From assembly GCA_900541125.1 (NCBI GenBank), contig UQIK01000012.1:1-61699 (forward strand): a stretch of DNA of 61,699 nucleotides, written 5' to 3'. This stretch comes from an uncultured Collinsella sp. (GTDB lineage Bacteria > Actinomycetota > Coriobacteriia > Coriobacteriales > Coriobacteriaceae). Each line of letters begins with the position of its first letter. Positions within the stretch are counted from its first letter, which is position 1. Of this stretch, positions 1 through 7,374 are shown in pieces. A program made the translations under genes and the position numbers. The notes beneath the pieces were generated by a model, which made no database searches, was not told the origin of the DNA, and saw only the letters and a program-made list of their open reading frames with translations.

Positions 1-53
1 ATCGTTGGGGCCAGGCCCGATTTTGCCTCTTGACAATGTCCTGCTCATATTAA

Positions 54-88
54 AAAGGAGCGAGGCACCATGTGGCGCCCGCTCCTTT
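54..88 (-). terminator. Intrinsic terminator of the NUDIX gene
   Basis: The arms AAAGGAGCG and CGCTCCTTT flank an imperfect inner stem. On the minus strand the hairpin is followed by a run of T (positions 52-56). It lies just past the stop codon of the NUDIX hydrolase gene. Confidence 0.75.
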
Positions 89-89
89 C

Positions 90-494
90 TTACTTAAGTC
101 CGTTAAGTCCGAGTTTCTTTTCGAGCTCCCTAACGACTTTAACGTCCGCCGGAAGCCAATCGACATCCCACAGGTTATTGGTATCGAGCCACTTCATGTC
201 CTCGTGAGCGTGCTCTTTGAACTCCCCCGAAAGGATGGTAGCTAGGTAGCACTGCATCGACAGATGGAACGTCTCGTAATCGTGTTCGACCGTGCAAAGA
301 TAGTCAAGGTTACCGATCGTGACCTCGAGCTCTTCTTGAATCTCGCGCACGATTGCCTGCTCGCCGGTCTCGCCCGGCTCGAGCTTGCCGCCCGGAAACT
401 CCCAGCCGTCTTTAAACTCGCCATAGCCGCGCTGGCAACTCAGGATTTTTCCATCCTTCTGAATAATCGCTGCTGCAACATTGATTGATTTCAT
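90..494 (-). CDS. NUDIX hydrolase, MutT/8-oxo-dGTP diphosphatase-like
   Basis: A 134-aa protein with a NUDIX box at residues 36-58: G36, E42, R50-E51 and E54-E55, the metal-binding glutamates of the family. The usual Gly after the EE pair is Glu57. The start MKSINVAAAIIQKDGKIL matches the beta-strand opening of MutT-like pyrophosphatases, which hydrolyse oxidised (d)NTPs or related nucleoside diphosphate derivatives in the cytoplasm. It is a single gene with its own terminator, and no partner gene suggests a special substrate. The family is certain. The 8-oxo-dGTP substrate is inferred from the short MutT-like architecture, and a CTP pyrophosphohydrolase (NudG-like) activity is equally possible. 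Confidence 0.9.
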   Translation of the reverse strand: MKSINVAAAIIQKDGKILSCQRGYGEFKDGWEFPGGKLEPGETGEQAIVREIQEELEVTIGNLDYLCTVEHDYETFHLSMQCYLATILSGEFKEHAHEDMKWLDTNNLWDVDWLPADVKVVRELEKKLGLNGLK

Positions 495-681
495 AACTAG
501 TCATCACCTCTCCAGTTGAGCCCAACCAGTATAGGTGATCGACCGCCCGCCATGTCCCAGTCGCCTGAAAACCGCCCACTCGACCAACCCTTGACGCCGT
601 TTTGCACAGGCACCCCATCCCCCGCTATCGAGGTCTAATACTTTTCCCACCGCTACCCAAAAACTCATCCAACATTAATCT

Positions 682-709
682 TGGCTCAAGAATCGCTTAA
701 TCTATAACC
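682..709 (+). promoter_or_regulatory. Candidate sigma-70 promoter in the 495-822 gap
   Basis: TTGGCT and TATAAC are separated by 16 bp and lie about 110 bp upstream of the UBA-like gene, which opens a three-gene operon. The rest of the 328-bp divergent gap (495-822) shows no further gene or clear repeat. Confidence 0.4.
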
Positions 710-822
710 TGCACTATAGAGTTCGACCAAGGGCGGGGCGGCGTCACGCAGGCCGCCGAACGCAACGCTCGCGCCCGGGCAGATCGCCCGGCGTCGCGCC
801 CATCGAACGAAAGGAACAGGTC

Positions 823-1365
823 ATGGACGACCTCGAAAAAGTTGAAACCATCCGCACCAAGTGCAACGTGAGCTACACCGATGCCAAGGCCGCGCTCGAC
901 GCCGCCGACGGCAACGTCTTGGATGCCATCATTTGGCTCGAGTCGCAGGGCAAGACCCAGACCACGTCGGCGCACGCCGCCACCGAGTCCGCGCCAGTCG
1001 ATGAGCCCTCAGCCGAGATGGTCGCCGCGCAGGCCGCCTACGAGAAGTCGAGCGAAAAGACCGACTTCTCCAAGAAGATGGACAGCGTGTGGGAGTACCT
1101 CAAAAAGCTCTTCCGCCTGAGCCTGGACACCAAGTTTATCGCCACGCGCCGCGACGCGATCATCCTCAACATTCCCATCCTGATCCCCATCGTCGCGCTG
1201 TTTGCCTGGGGCGCCACGATATGGCTGATGCTGATTGGCCTGTTCTTTGGCATGCGTTACCGCATCGATAGCGACGGCGACGTACCCGGCAGCATCAACA
1301 ACCTTATGAATCACGCTGCCGATGCCGCGGACGACATCAAGCAAAATCTCAACGACGACAAGTAA
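823..1365 (+). CDS. UBA-like domain membrane protein (DUF4342 type)
   Basis: A 180-aa protein. Residues about 1-45 (EKVETIRTKCNVSYTDAKAA and on to GNVLDAIIWLES) form the three-helix UBA/TS-N-like fold found in DUF4342 proteins. The middle is Ala/Ser-rich, and residues about 122-148 form one or two membrane segments (ILNIPILIPIVALFAWGATI and the following stretch). It is followed after 18 bp by the response regulator and kinase genes, so it is probably co-transcribed with them. A membrane-stress or envelope role is only inferred from this neighbour pair. The biochemical function is unknown. Confidence 0.8.
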   Translation: MDDLEKVETIRTKCNVSYTDAKAALDAADGNVLDAIIWLESQGKTQTTSAHAATESAPVDEPSAEMVAAQAAYEKSSEKTDFSKKMDSVWEYLKKLFRLSLDTKFIATRRDAIILNIPILIPIVALFAWGATIWLMLIGLFFGMRYRIDSDGDVPGSINNLMNHAADAADDIKQNLNDDK

Positions 1366-1383
1366 TCGCAGACGGGGGCACGC

Positions 1384-2154
1384 ATGGCACGGATCCTGAT
1401 CGTAGAGGACGAGGAGAAAATCGCCCGCTTTGTGACGCTCGAGCTGGAGCACGAGGGCTACCAGGTGGAGCACGCCGCCGACGGCCGCACCGCCGTTGAC
1501 CTGGCGCTGGAGCGCGACTACGATCTGATTCTGCTCGATGTGCTGTTGCCGCAACTCAACGGCATGGAAGTACTGCGACGTGTACGCAAGCACAAGGATG
1601 TGCCGGTGATTATGGTCACCGCACGCGATGCCGTGATGGACAAGGTTGCCGGGCTCGATGCCGGCGCCGACGACTACCTGACCAAGCCGTTTGCGATTGA
1701 GGAGCTGTTCGCACGGATCCGCGTGGCGCTGAAGCGCTCGGAGGCTGTGCGGACGGCTTCGGGCGTTGGCGGCGCCGGGGCGGGTGGCGCGGGCATCGAC
1801 GCCACTGCGATACCCCCGGTCAGCAACTCGACCCAAGCTTCCGCCTTGCCCTCCCCCGCCGCGCTCAACGTGGGTTCGGTCGCGCTCGACCCCGGCCGCC
1901 GCGAAGTCACGGTCGGCGGCTCGCCCATCGCGCTCACGGCCCGCGAGTTCGACGTCCTCGCCCTGCTTATGGCTCATGCCGAGACCGTGCTCACGCGCGA
2001 GCGCATCGCGCACGAAGCGCTGGGCTACGAATACGTGGGCGACACCAACAACGTCGACGTACACATCGCGCACCTGCGTGCCAAGATCGAGGACGCTGGC
2101 GGCGCCCGCATCATCCAGACCGTGCGCGGGGTGGGCTATGTCTGCCGCGCGTAA
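1384..2154 (+). CDS. OmpR/PhoB-family response regulator
   Basis: A 256-aa transcription factor. The receiver domain (1-120) has the acidic pocket E8-D9, phospho-acceptor D52 (in LILLDVLLP) and K101 (TKPF). A Gly/Ala-rich linker of about 40 residues, longer than usual, leads to a C-terminal winged helix (about 160-256) with the typical LTAREFDVLALL and VRGVGYVCRA segments. The stop codon overlaps the start of the kinase gene by 17 bp, indicating translational coupling. Its target genes cannot be read from the window. The UBA-like membrane protein upstream is in the same operon and may be the output or the sensor partner. Confidence 0.95.
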   Translation: MARILIVEDEEKIARFVTLELEHEGYQVEHAADGRTAVDLALERDYDLILLDVLLPQLNGMEVLRRVRKHKDVPVIMVTARDAVMDKVAGLDAGADDYLTKPFAIEELFARIRVALKRSEAVRTASGVGGAGAGGAGIDATAIPPVSNSTQASALPSPAALNVGSVALDPGRREVTVGGSPIALTAREFDVLALLMAHAETVLTRERIAHEALGYEYVGDTNNVDVHIAHLRAKIEDAGGARIIQTVRGVGYVCRA

Positions 2155-3433
2155 CGCCGAGGCCAAGCGCGTCACCTCCATCGCCCGTGCCATCAACTGG
2201 AGCTATATGTGGCGCCGCCTGATGAGCTATGTCTGGCTCGATCTGCTGCTGATGGTGATTGCGGCGGCGATCCTCGTCTATGGATACAACCAGACGCTGC
2301 CCAACGGCGCGTTTACCGCAGGATGGATCCCCAGCGCCACCGTTCGTGGCATGTCGCTGACGCCCGCGCGCGGCTGGGACCTGACAACGCTCACCTATAC
2401 CGTCGAGCTTGCGCGTACCACCAAGACTTTCCCCCTCGCGCAGGACCTCGTCACGCTATGGCCTCTCTACCTTGTCGTTGTGGGTTGGCAGGTCATCAGC
2501 GTGCTCAACATGCTCGGCGGCGCCCGCCGCGTGCGCCGTACCATGGCACCGCTCAACGACCTGGCCTTGCGCGTGGACGAGCTCGGCCGTATGCAGCTCT
2601 CCGGCGGCAAGATGGAAACGCTGGAGCAGGCCATCGAGCGCGCAAGCGTCGACTCGCCGAGCGTCACCACCGGCGACGCCGACCTGGCAAGCATCGAGGT
2701 CGCGCTCAACCGCCTGCTGCGCCAGATGCAAGAAGCAAAGCTGCAGCAGATGCGCTTTGTCAACGATGCGAGCCACGAGCTGCGCACGCCCATCGCGGTG
2801 ATTCAGGGCTACGTAAACATGCTCGACCGCTGGGGCAAAGACGACCCGGACGTGCTGGCGGAGTCTATCGCGTCCCTCAAGGCCGAAAGCGAGCACATGC
2901 AAGAGCTCGTAGAACAGCTGCTGTTTTTGGCGCGCGGCGATGCCGGGCGCACGGTCCTGCGGCGCACGCATACCAACTTGGCTGCACTGGTCAGCGAGGT
3001 ATGCGAGGAGTCACAGATGATCGATGCCGAGCACACGTATCGGCTGGCTTTTGACACCTTGCTTGCCAGCGACCCGCGCTGCGACGCGCCCGTCGACGTG
3101 GCGCTCGTGAAGCAGGCTCTGCGCGTGATCGTGCAAAACGCCGCCAAGTACTCGGATGCGGGAACGACTGTCACATTTGGCATAACGCCGGATGCGGGCG
3201 CGGACACGATCGACATAAGCGTTGAGGACGAGGGCATCGGCATGAACCAGGAATCCGCAGCTCACGCGTTCGAGCGGTTCTACCGTGCCGACAACGCACG
3301 CGATGCCGGCGCGCAGGGCTCGGGTCTGGGACTTGCCATTGCCAAGTGGATCGTCGATAGCCATGGCGGTGTCATTGGCGTGACCTCAGTCGAGGGCGTC
3401 GGCAGCCGCTTTACGATTCGCCTGCCGCGGTAG
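2138..3433 (+). CDS. Sensor histidine kinase
   Basis: A 431-aa membrane kinase. The start chosen is the ATG at 2138 inside the end of the regulator gene, because the frame upstream only overlaps it as noise. TM1 is about 31-50, a short extracellular loop of about 55 residues follows, TM2 is about 105-127, then a HAMP-like helix. The H-box is NDASHELRTP with phospho-acceptor H213. The N-box (VIVQNAAKYS), G1 (VEDEGIGM) and G2 (GSGLGLAIAKW) are all present, so the kinase looks intact. The small extracytoplasmic loop suggests membrane or small-ligand sensing. It is the partner of the preceding regulator. Confidence 0.95.
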   Translation: MSAARNAEAKRVTSIARAINWSYMWRRLMSYVWLDLLLMVIAAAILVYGYNQTLPNGAFTAGWIPSATVRGMSLTPARGWDLTTLTYTVELARTTKTFPLAQDLVTLWPLYLVVVGWQVISVLNMLGGARRVRRTMAPLNDLALRVDELGRMQLSGGKMETLEQAIERASVDSPSVTTGDADLASIEVALNRLLRQMQEAKLQQMRFVNDASHELRTPIAVIQGYVNMLDRWGKDDPDVLAESIASLKAESEHMQELVEQLLFLARGDAGRTVLRRTHTNLAALVSEVCEESQMIDAEHTYRLAFDTLLASDPRCDAPVDVALVKQALRVIVQNAAKYSDAGTTVTFGITPDAGADTIDISVEDEGIGMNQESAAHAFERFYRADNARDAGAQGSGLGLAIAKWIVDSHGGVIGVTSVEGVGSRFTIRLPR

Positions 3434-3453
3434 GAAGTCCCTCGGCATAAATA

Positions 3454-3486
3454 AAGGGATAGGGCCACGCGGCCCTATCCCTTTTT
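3454..3486. terminator. Bidirectional terminator
   Basis: AAAGGGATAGGGCC and GGCCCTATCCCTTT form a perfect 14-bp stem with an ACGC loop. T runs follow on the plus strand and A-rich sequence precedes it. It serves the kinase operon (+) and the convergent VOC gene (-). Confidence 0.85.
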
Positions 3487-3508
3487 GCTAGCTATGGCAG
3501 CTTGTGCG

Positions 3509-3883
3509 CTACTCGCGGCACAGGTGCACGGCGAAACCGGCGAACTCGCGCTTAAAGTACACGAGCTTGGTGCCGCCATCGGGCAACAGCACGCGCGACT
3601 CCTCGTTGACCTCGAGCCCGCGCTCGGCAAACCACTTCTCAGCTGCATCGATGTCGTTAACGGCAAAGCCGATGTGGCCCTTGGTGCCACGACCGTTCTG
3701 CTTCATGATCTCGACCAGCGAATCGTTAAAGTACGAAACGGGGGTCTCGATAACGGGCAGGCCCATCATCGTCGAGAACAGCTCCGCGATCTCCAGGGCG
3801 TCTGCCGGGTCGGTGGCATTAATGCCCACATGGGCAACGCGCATGCCAAAGAGTTCGACCGGATTGGCGTTCTGCTCATTCAT
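3509..3883 (-). CDS. VOC (glyoxalase/bleomycin resistance fold) protein
   Basis: A 124-aa single vicinal-oxygen-chelate domain: VAHVGINATDPADALEIAEL at the N-terminus with the metal-ligand-type His of the first beta strand, and KGHIGFAVNDIDAAEKWFAE as the second half. The stop of the upstream EIIB gene lies 11 bp away, so the two are an operon. VOC domains of this kind can be isomerases, dioxygenases or lyases. In this context a role in sugar or sugar-phosphate metabolism is an inference, and no substrate can be assigned. Confidence 0.8.
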   Translation of the reverse strand: MNEQNANPVELFGMRVAHVGINATDPADALEIAELFSTMMGLPVIETPVSYFNDSLVEIMKQNGRGTKGHIGFAVNDIDAAEKWFAERGLEVNEESRVLLPDGGTKLVYFKREFAGFAVHLCRE

Positions 3884-3894
3884 ACAAGCAGCGC

Positions 3895-4182
3895 CTACTG
3901 AGCCATAACGTCGAGAACGGCCTTCTCGGCGGCAACGCGGTTCATGCCGGTCATGAAGGGCACGCCACTCACGTACGGGCAGGTGAGGCCCTCGGGGGCA
4001 ACGGTGGTGGCGATCAGCAGGTCAGCGCCCTCGTCGCAGTAATCCTTGGCCTCGGAGATGGCGCACTGCACGATCTCGTACTTGTCGGCATAACCGTTGG
4101 CGTCGAGCAGGGTAGCGACCTTCTGGGCAACGAGCGTGGAAGTAGCAGCGCCAGCACCGCAAGCCAAAACGATCTTCTTCAT
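3895..4182 (-). CDS. PTS EIIB, galactitol/lactose-type (orphan)
   Basis: A 95-aa EIIB domain of the galactitol (GatB) type. Its phosphorylation loop is ACGAGAATST with phospho-Cys8. EIIB passes phosphate from EIIA to the incoming sugar at the membrane EIIC. No EIIA or EIIC of this family is present in the window; only the VOC gene follows. It therefore either works with a transporter encoded elsewhere or is a remnant or regulatory phospho-carrier. The coding frame is intact and the length normal. Confidence 0.88.
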   Translation of the reverse strand: MKKIVLACGAGAATSTLVAQKVATLLDANGYADKYEIVQCAISEAKDYCDEGADLLIATTVAPEGLTCPYVSGVPFMTGMNRVAAEKAVLDVMAQ

Positions 4183-4284
4183 AGGTAATGTCTCCCTTCA
4201 TGGTTTACTTTAGGTAAGTGTACCGCAGCGAGCGATGGCACTCGGCCTCGATGAGCTTTTATGCCAGTTTGCTTGCACGCCGCG

Positions 4285-4290
4285 TATAAT
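4285..4290 (+). promoter_or_regulatory. Consensus -10 box
   Basis: A perfect TATAAT lies 56 bp before the start of the helical membrane protein gene. No good -35 is visible, and a small CGCTC/GAGCG hairpin sits in the leader. Confidence 0.4.
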
Positions 4291-4345
4291 ACATCTAGTA
4301 CGTGTTGTCATACCGCTCGCTTTATGAGCGACTAAGGACCCTAAT

Positions 4346-4969
4346 ATGCCCGATTCCCGCACCCTCTGGACCGCCGTCGTTATCATCTGCATCGCCGTGT
4401 CGGTGTTCTTTAGCGTCAAAAAACGCACCACGTTTAAACGCCTGCAGCAATTGATGGCCGCCAAGCAATGGGATGAGTTCGATCGTTTGCTCGACGGCAA
4501 ACTCACCAGCATGCTGTACCCGCGCTACAACCGCGACTACCTGCGTCTGAACTCCTATCTGCTGCGCGAGGACCACGAGCACGCCAGCGAGATGTTCGAC
4601 CTGCTGCTGGGGCTCAATCTGCCCAAAATGCAGCGCGTCGACCTGGTGATCAAAGCTTTTAACTACTACGTTGGCCAGGAGGACCGCAAAAAGTCCAAAG
4701 AGCTGTTGCACGAGATCAAGGGCTTTGAGGGCGGTCAGGCCGAGGCGGTTGCACACGAGTGTCAGCTGATGTACGACACGATGATCCTCAAGCGCCACAA
4801 CGACATTCCCGAGCTGGAGCGCATGCTCGAGGATGTCGGCGACGACCCGGTCAAGCGCTGCCGCTTGGAGTACCTGCTGGCCCTGCAGTACCAGAACAAG
4901 GGCGACGAGGCCAAGTTTGCCGAGTACTTGGAAAAGTCGGGCCGGCACTCGATGGCTGTCAACGCGTAA
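4346..4969 (+). CDS. Membrane-anchored helical-repeat protein
   Basis: A 207-aa protein with one N-terminal membrane anchor (about residues 6-25, LWTAVVIICIAVSVFFSV) and an otherwise helical cytoplasmic or extracytoplasmic domain of paired helices (for example QQLMAAKQWDEFDRLLDG and EDHEHASEMFDLLLGLNL) that resemble TPR units. No catalytic motif is visible. It has no operon partner, and tRNA-Leu follows after about 30 bp. The function is unknown; scaffolding or assembly is the usual role of such proteins. Confidence 0.75.
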   Translation: MPDSRTLWTAVVIICIAVSVFFSVKKRTTFKRLQQLMAAKQWDEFDRLLDGKLTSMLYPRYNRDYLRLNSYLLREDHEHASEMFDLLLGLNLPKMQRVDLVIKAFNYYVGQEDRKKSKELLHEIKGFEGGQAEAVAHECQLMYDTMILKRHNDIPELERMLEDVGDDPVKRCRLEYLLALQYQNKGDEAKFAEYLEKSGRHSMAVNA

Positions 4970-5000
4970 CGGGCGGCTTGTGCTAGACTTCTAGTCTCAC

Positions 5001-5085
5001 GGGGGCGTGGCGGAATTGGCATACGCAGGAGACTTAAAATCTCTCGCCGCAAGGATTGTGGGTTCGAGTCCCACCGCCCCTACCA
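5001..5085 (+). tRNA. tRNA-Leu (anticodon TAA)
   Basis: A class II tRNA with acceptor GGGGGCG/CGCCCCT (G1-U72 wobble), anticodon stem GGAGA/TCTCT around CTTAAAA (anticodon TAA at 5035-5037), a short variable arm, T-arm GTGGG-TTCGAGT-CCCAC and an encoded CCA at 5083-5085. It reads UUA and UUG leucine codons, which are rare in this GC-rich window. Confidence 0.95.
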
Positions 5086-5097
5086 TATGGAGCTTTC

Positions 5098-5135
5098 GAG
5101 CCCGTGTCCCCAAGGGATGCGGGCTCACTTCTTTT
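5098..5135 (+). terminator. Terminator after tRNA-Leu
   Basis: GAGCCCG (5098-5104) pairs with CGGGCTC (5120-5126), followed by ACTTCTTTT. It lies 13 nt downstream of the tRNA. Confidence 0.7.
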
Positions 5136-5142
5136 AGATGCC

Positions 5143-5277
5143 GGTGGGACTCGAACCCGCGAGGGGGGCGAGCGTCAAGCGGACGCGCAGCGTCCGCAGC
5201 GAGCCGGCGAGGGCGCCAGCAGGCGTCCGAAGCCGGTGCGGATTTGCGCAGCAAATACGCAGACGTCCCACCGCCCC
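5143..5277 (+). repeat. tRNA-end-mimicking palindromic element A
   Basis: It begins with GGTGGGACTCGAACCC (5143-5158), the exact reverse complement of tRNA-Leu positions 5060-5075. It ends with GTCCCACCGCCCC (5265-5277), an exact direct copy of tRNA positions 5068-5080. The ends therefore pair with each other (GGTGGGAC/GTCCCACC). Inside lie small hairpins such as GGACGCGCAGCGTCC (5181-5195). The layout is the same as in element B after tRNA-Gln, but with this tRNA's own sequence. No ORF is supported. Confidence 0.8.
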
Positions 5278-5335
5278 GCGCTTCAGAAAGTCAACTAATT
5301 TAGGACGGGCTAAAAAGACAGCTTCGGTCCCTTAG

Positions 5336-5404
5336 AAGTTGCGGTGGAATAGATCCTGTTTATACCGTTTACCAGCTTATTTAGGAACTATTTCACCGCA
5401 ACTT
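5336..5404. repeat. 17-bp-arm palindrome downstream of ppx
   Basis: AAGTTGCGGTGGAATAG (5336-5352) and CTATTTCACCGCAACTT (5388-5404) pair with a single G-T wobble around a 35-nt AT-rich loop. It ends 2 bp from the ppx stop codon, but no T-run follows, so it is not a standard terminator. With element A it fills most of the 5086-5406 gap; no gene is seen there. Confidence 0.65.
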
Positions 5405-5406
5405 AT

Positions 5407-6408
5407 TTAGAGGGTGCTGAGCTCTGGGGTCCAGGAGATGGTGGGGGTCGCACCGTCGAGAGCCTCGTTGATGGTGGCGGCCATGCCGGCGAGTAAGCTG
5501 TTCTCGCTTACAGTGAGCGTCTTGTAGCCGCCGGCTCGCATAAGCTCGCGGATTACCACGGCACCAGCCAAGATCACGCCCGCGCGTTTGGGCTGTACAC
5601 CCGGTAGAGCGGCGATGCCGTCCGCATCCAACGCAGACATGCGCTCGATAGCGGCCGAAACCTGATCCAGCGAAAGCTCGCGCAGGTGCACAAAGCTCGA
5701 ATCGTACGGTTCCAGCTCATGAACGAGCGCCACGAGTGTGGTGACGGTGCCACCCACTGCGACCAAGCGTTCGGCGCGCTCAAAATTGCTCGGCAGGCCC
5801 TCAAAATAGGCAGCGAACTGCTCGCCCGCCCACGCGGCAGCGGCAGTAAGCTCGCCGTGTGCGGGCGGCAGTGCCGAGAAAAATCGCTCCGTCACACGGC
5901 GACAACCGATGTCCAGCGAACGCGTGCCCTCCAGCGCAAAGACCCCACGCTCCGGCGCATAGACGCCCGTCGCGAGCTCCGTGGATCCGCCGCCCGAATC
6001 GGCAACAATGATGCGCTCGCCGGCAAAGTCGTGCGCCACGCCAAAAAACGTCAGGCGCGCCTCGACCTCGCCCGGAATCACCTGCGGTTCGAGCCCCAGC
6101 TCACGCAGACCGTCCAGCAGCAGTGCGGCATTGGATGCATCGCGCGCGGCGCTCGTGCATGTGGTGCAAATGCACGCGGCCCCAAAGGCACGCGCCTCGT
6201 CCACAAACATGCGGCATGCAGCGAGCACGCGCTCGACCGCCGCCTCGCAAAAGCGACCCGTCGCGTCCACACCCTCGCCCAGGTCGGTAATCTCGGTATG
6301 CTTGGACGATTCCACGATCGCCCCGCCCTCGACCTGCGCCAGCACCAGTCGCGACGACACCGTTCCCAGATCGATCGCCGCCACCTTATATCGTTTGCAA
6401 TCTGCCAT
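5407..6408 (-). CDS. ppx: Ppx/GppA-family exopolyphosphatase
   Basis: A 333-aa protein of the ASKHA phosphatase fold. The N-terminal loop AAIDLGTVSSRLVLAQV corresponds to phosphate loop 1 (usually DxGSNS; here DLGTVS), and IIVADSGGGSTELATGV to loop 2. It probably hydrolyses inorganic polyphosphate or pppGpp. At about 330 residues it is the short two-domain form common in Actinobacteria, lacking the C-terminal HD-like region of E. coli Ppx. The DivIC-like gene lies 20 bp upstream on the same strand, so the two are probably co-transcribed. This pairing is frequent in Actinobacteria near enolase. Confidence 0.9.
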   Translation of the reverse strand: MADCKRYKVAAIDLGTVSSRLVLAQVEGGAIVESSKHTEITDLGEGVDATGRFCEAAVERVLAACRMFVDEARAFGAACICTTCTSAARDASNAALLLDGLRELGLEPQVIPGEVEARLTFFGVAHDFAGERIIVADSGGGSTELATGVYAPERGVFALEGTRSLDIGCRRVTERFFSALPPAHGELTAAAAWAGEQFAAYFEGLPSNFERAERLVAVGGTVTTLVALVHELEPYDSSFVHLRELSLDQVSAAIERMSALDADGIAALPGVQPKRAGVILAGAVVIRELMRAGGYKTLTVSENSLLAGMAATINEALDGATPTISWTPELSTL

Positions 6409-6428
6409 TGCGGGCTCCCCTCCGGGCG

Positions 6429-7190
6429 CTATTTGCCGTTGGACACGACCGTCTGGCCCTCGACACCGTTAAACCCAAACAGCATGTCGAGCGCCTGGAT
6501 GTACCACGGGGCGTCCTTACCGACTTCTTCGATTTCCTTGGCAACTTCGCTGGCCTTCTTGGCGTTCGACGACTTCTTGCTCGAAGACGAATCCGAATCG
6601 TCGTCCAGGCCCTGCACTTCAATCCTCTTCTCGCCGGGCATCACCAGGCCCAGATCCTCGGACGCCGCATCCTTAATGCCCTCCTCCGAGAGCAGTTTGT
6701 CGACGCTTTTTTGCAGCTCATCATTGTATTGCTGACGAATCTCGACCTGCTTGGCCAAGATATCGCTCGAACGCTTTGCCACGTACAGATCGCGCACGGG
6801 GAAATACAGGCTCACGAGCACCAGGGCAACGACAATGCCGATGAATAGCCCTCGCTGAGGACCGTGGGTAAAGTCGTAGATCGCCTTGACCACCGCGTTG
6901 TCGTTGGCGTAGTGCATAAAGTCCGAGCCCGAAAAACGGTTCGAAGGCCTGCTCGACCTATCGTGCGTTTGAGCCGACGAGCGCTGAGCATGCGACGAAC
7001 GTGCCGGGCGCACTGGTCCATCTGTCGAAGTATTCACTTGAGCATTGGGGCGCGAGGTACCTGTCGGGCGCTGCGTGGAGCGCTCGACGCCGGCGTAGGC
7101 GGACCCACCGAGCTGCACCGTGCGCGCACGGCGAGGCGACGGCTCGCGCGAACCGGCGGTATAGTACCTGTTGTCGTAAATCTGATCCAT
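6429..7190 (-). CDS. DivIC/FtsB-family septum formation initiator
   Basis: A 253-aa protein starting at the ATG at 7190 (MDQIYDNRYY). A longer frame to 7316 would run through the enolase terminator and is rejected. A long disordered Ser/Arg-rich cytoplasmic N-tail (1-105) is followed by a single membrane segment (about 114-131, LFIGIVVALVLVSLYF), then a coiled coil (about 138-170, SSDILAKQVEIRQQYNDELQ) and the typical LGLVMPGE region. This is the FtsB/DivIC design that bridges FtsQ and FtsL in the divisome. The position eno-divIC-ppx matches the conserved actinobacterial order. Confidence 0.85.
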   Translation of the reverse strand: MDQIYDNRYYTAGSREPSPRRARTVQLGGSAYAGVERSTQRPTGTSRPNAQVNTSTDGPVRPARSSHAQRSSAQTHDRSSRPSNRFSGSDFMHYANDNAVVKAIYDFTHGPQRGLFIGIVVALVLVSLYFPVRDLYVAKRSSDILAKQVEIRQQYNDELQKSVDKLLSEEGIKDAASEDLGLVMPGEKRIEVQGLDDDSDSSSSKKSSNAKKASEVAKEIEEVGKDAPWYIQALDMLFGFNGVEGQTVVSNGK

Positions 7191-7287
7191 GTGCGCCTTG
7201 TGCGGTTGAGGTTTGTTTGCGCTAAGTATTCTAGTTATAGCACGAGCGCGCGCACCACCTTCGGCGGCCTTTGCTCGACATAAAAAA

Positions 7288-7313
7288 GGCGCTGAGCCAT
7301 ATGGCCCAGCGCC
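7288..7313 (-). terminator. Terminator of enolase
   Basis: GGCGCTGAGCCAT and ATGGCCCAGCGCC pair with one mismatch. The minus strand then reads a run of six T (7282-7287). Confidence 0.8.
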
Positions 7314-7374
7314 CAACGGCGGCCATCAGAAGTGGAGCGGAGCCGAGTCAACCCCGCCCCCGAGCACCACTTGT

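Noticed and set aside
5068..5277. attL/attR of an integrated element at tRNA-Leu (and likewise at tRNA-Gln)
   Set aside because: The direct repeats enclose under 220 bp with no integrase or cargo, and the inverted T-arm copy is not part of a normal attachment site.
7191..7316. N-terminal extension of the DivIC-like protein to 7316
   Set aside because: The extra 42 codons run through the enolase terminator hairpin, and the ATG at 7190 gives the expected start.
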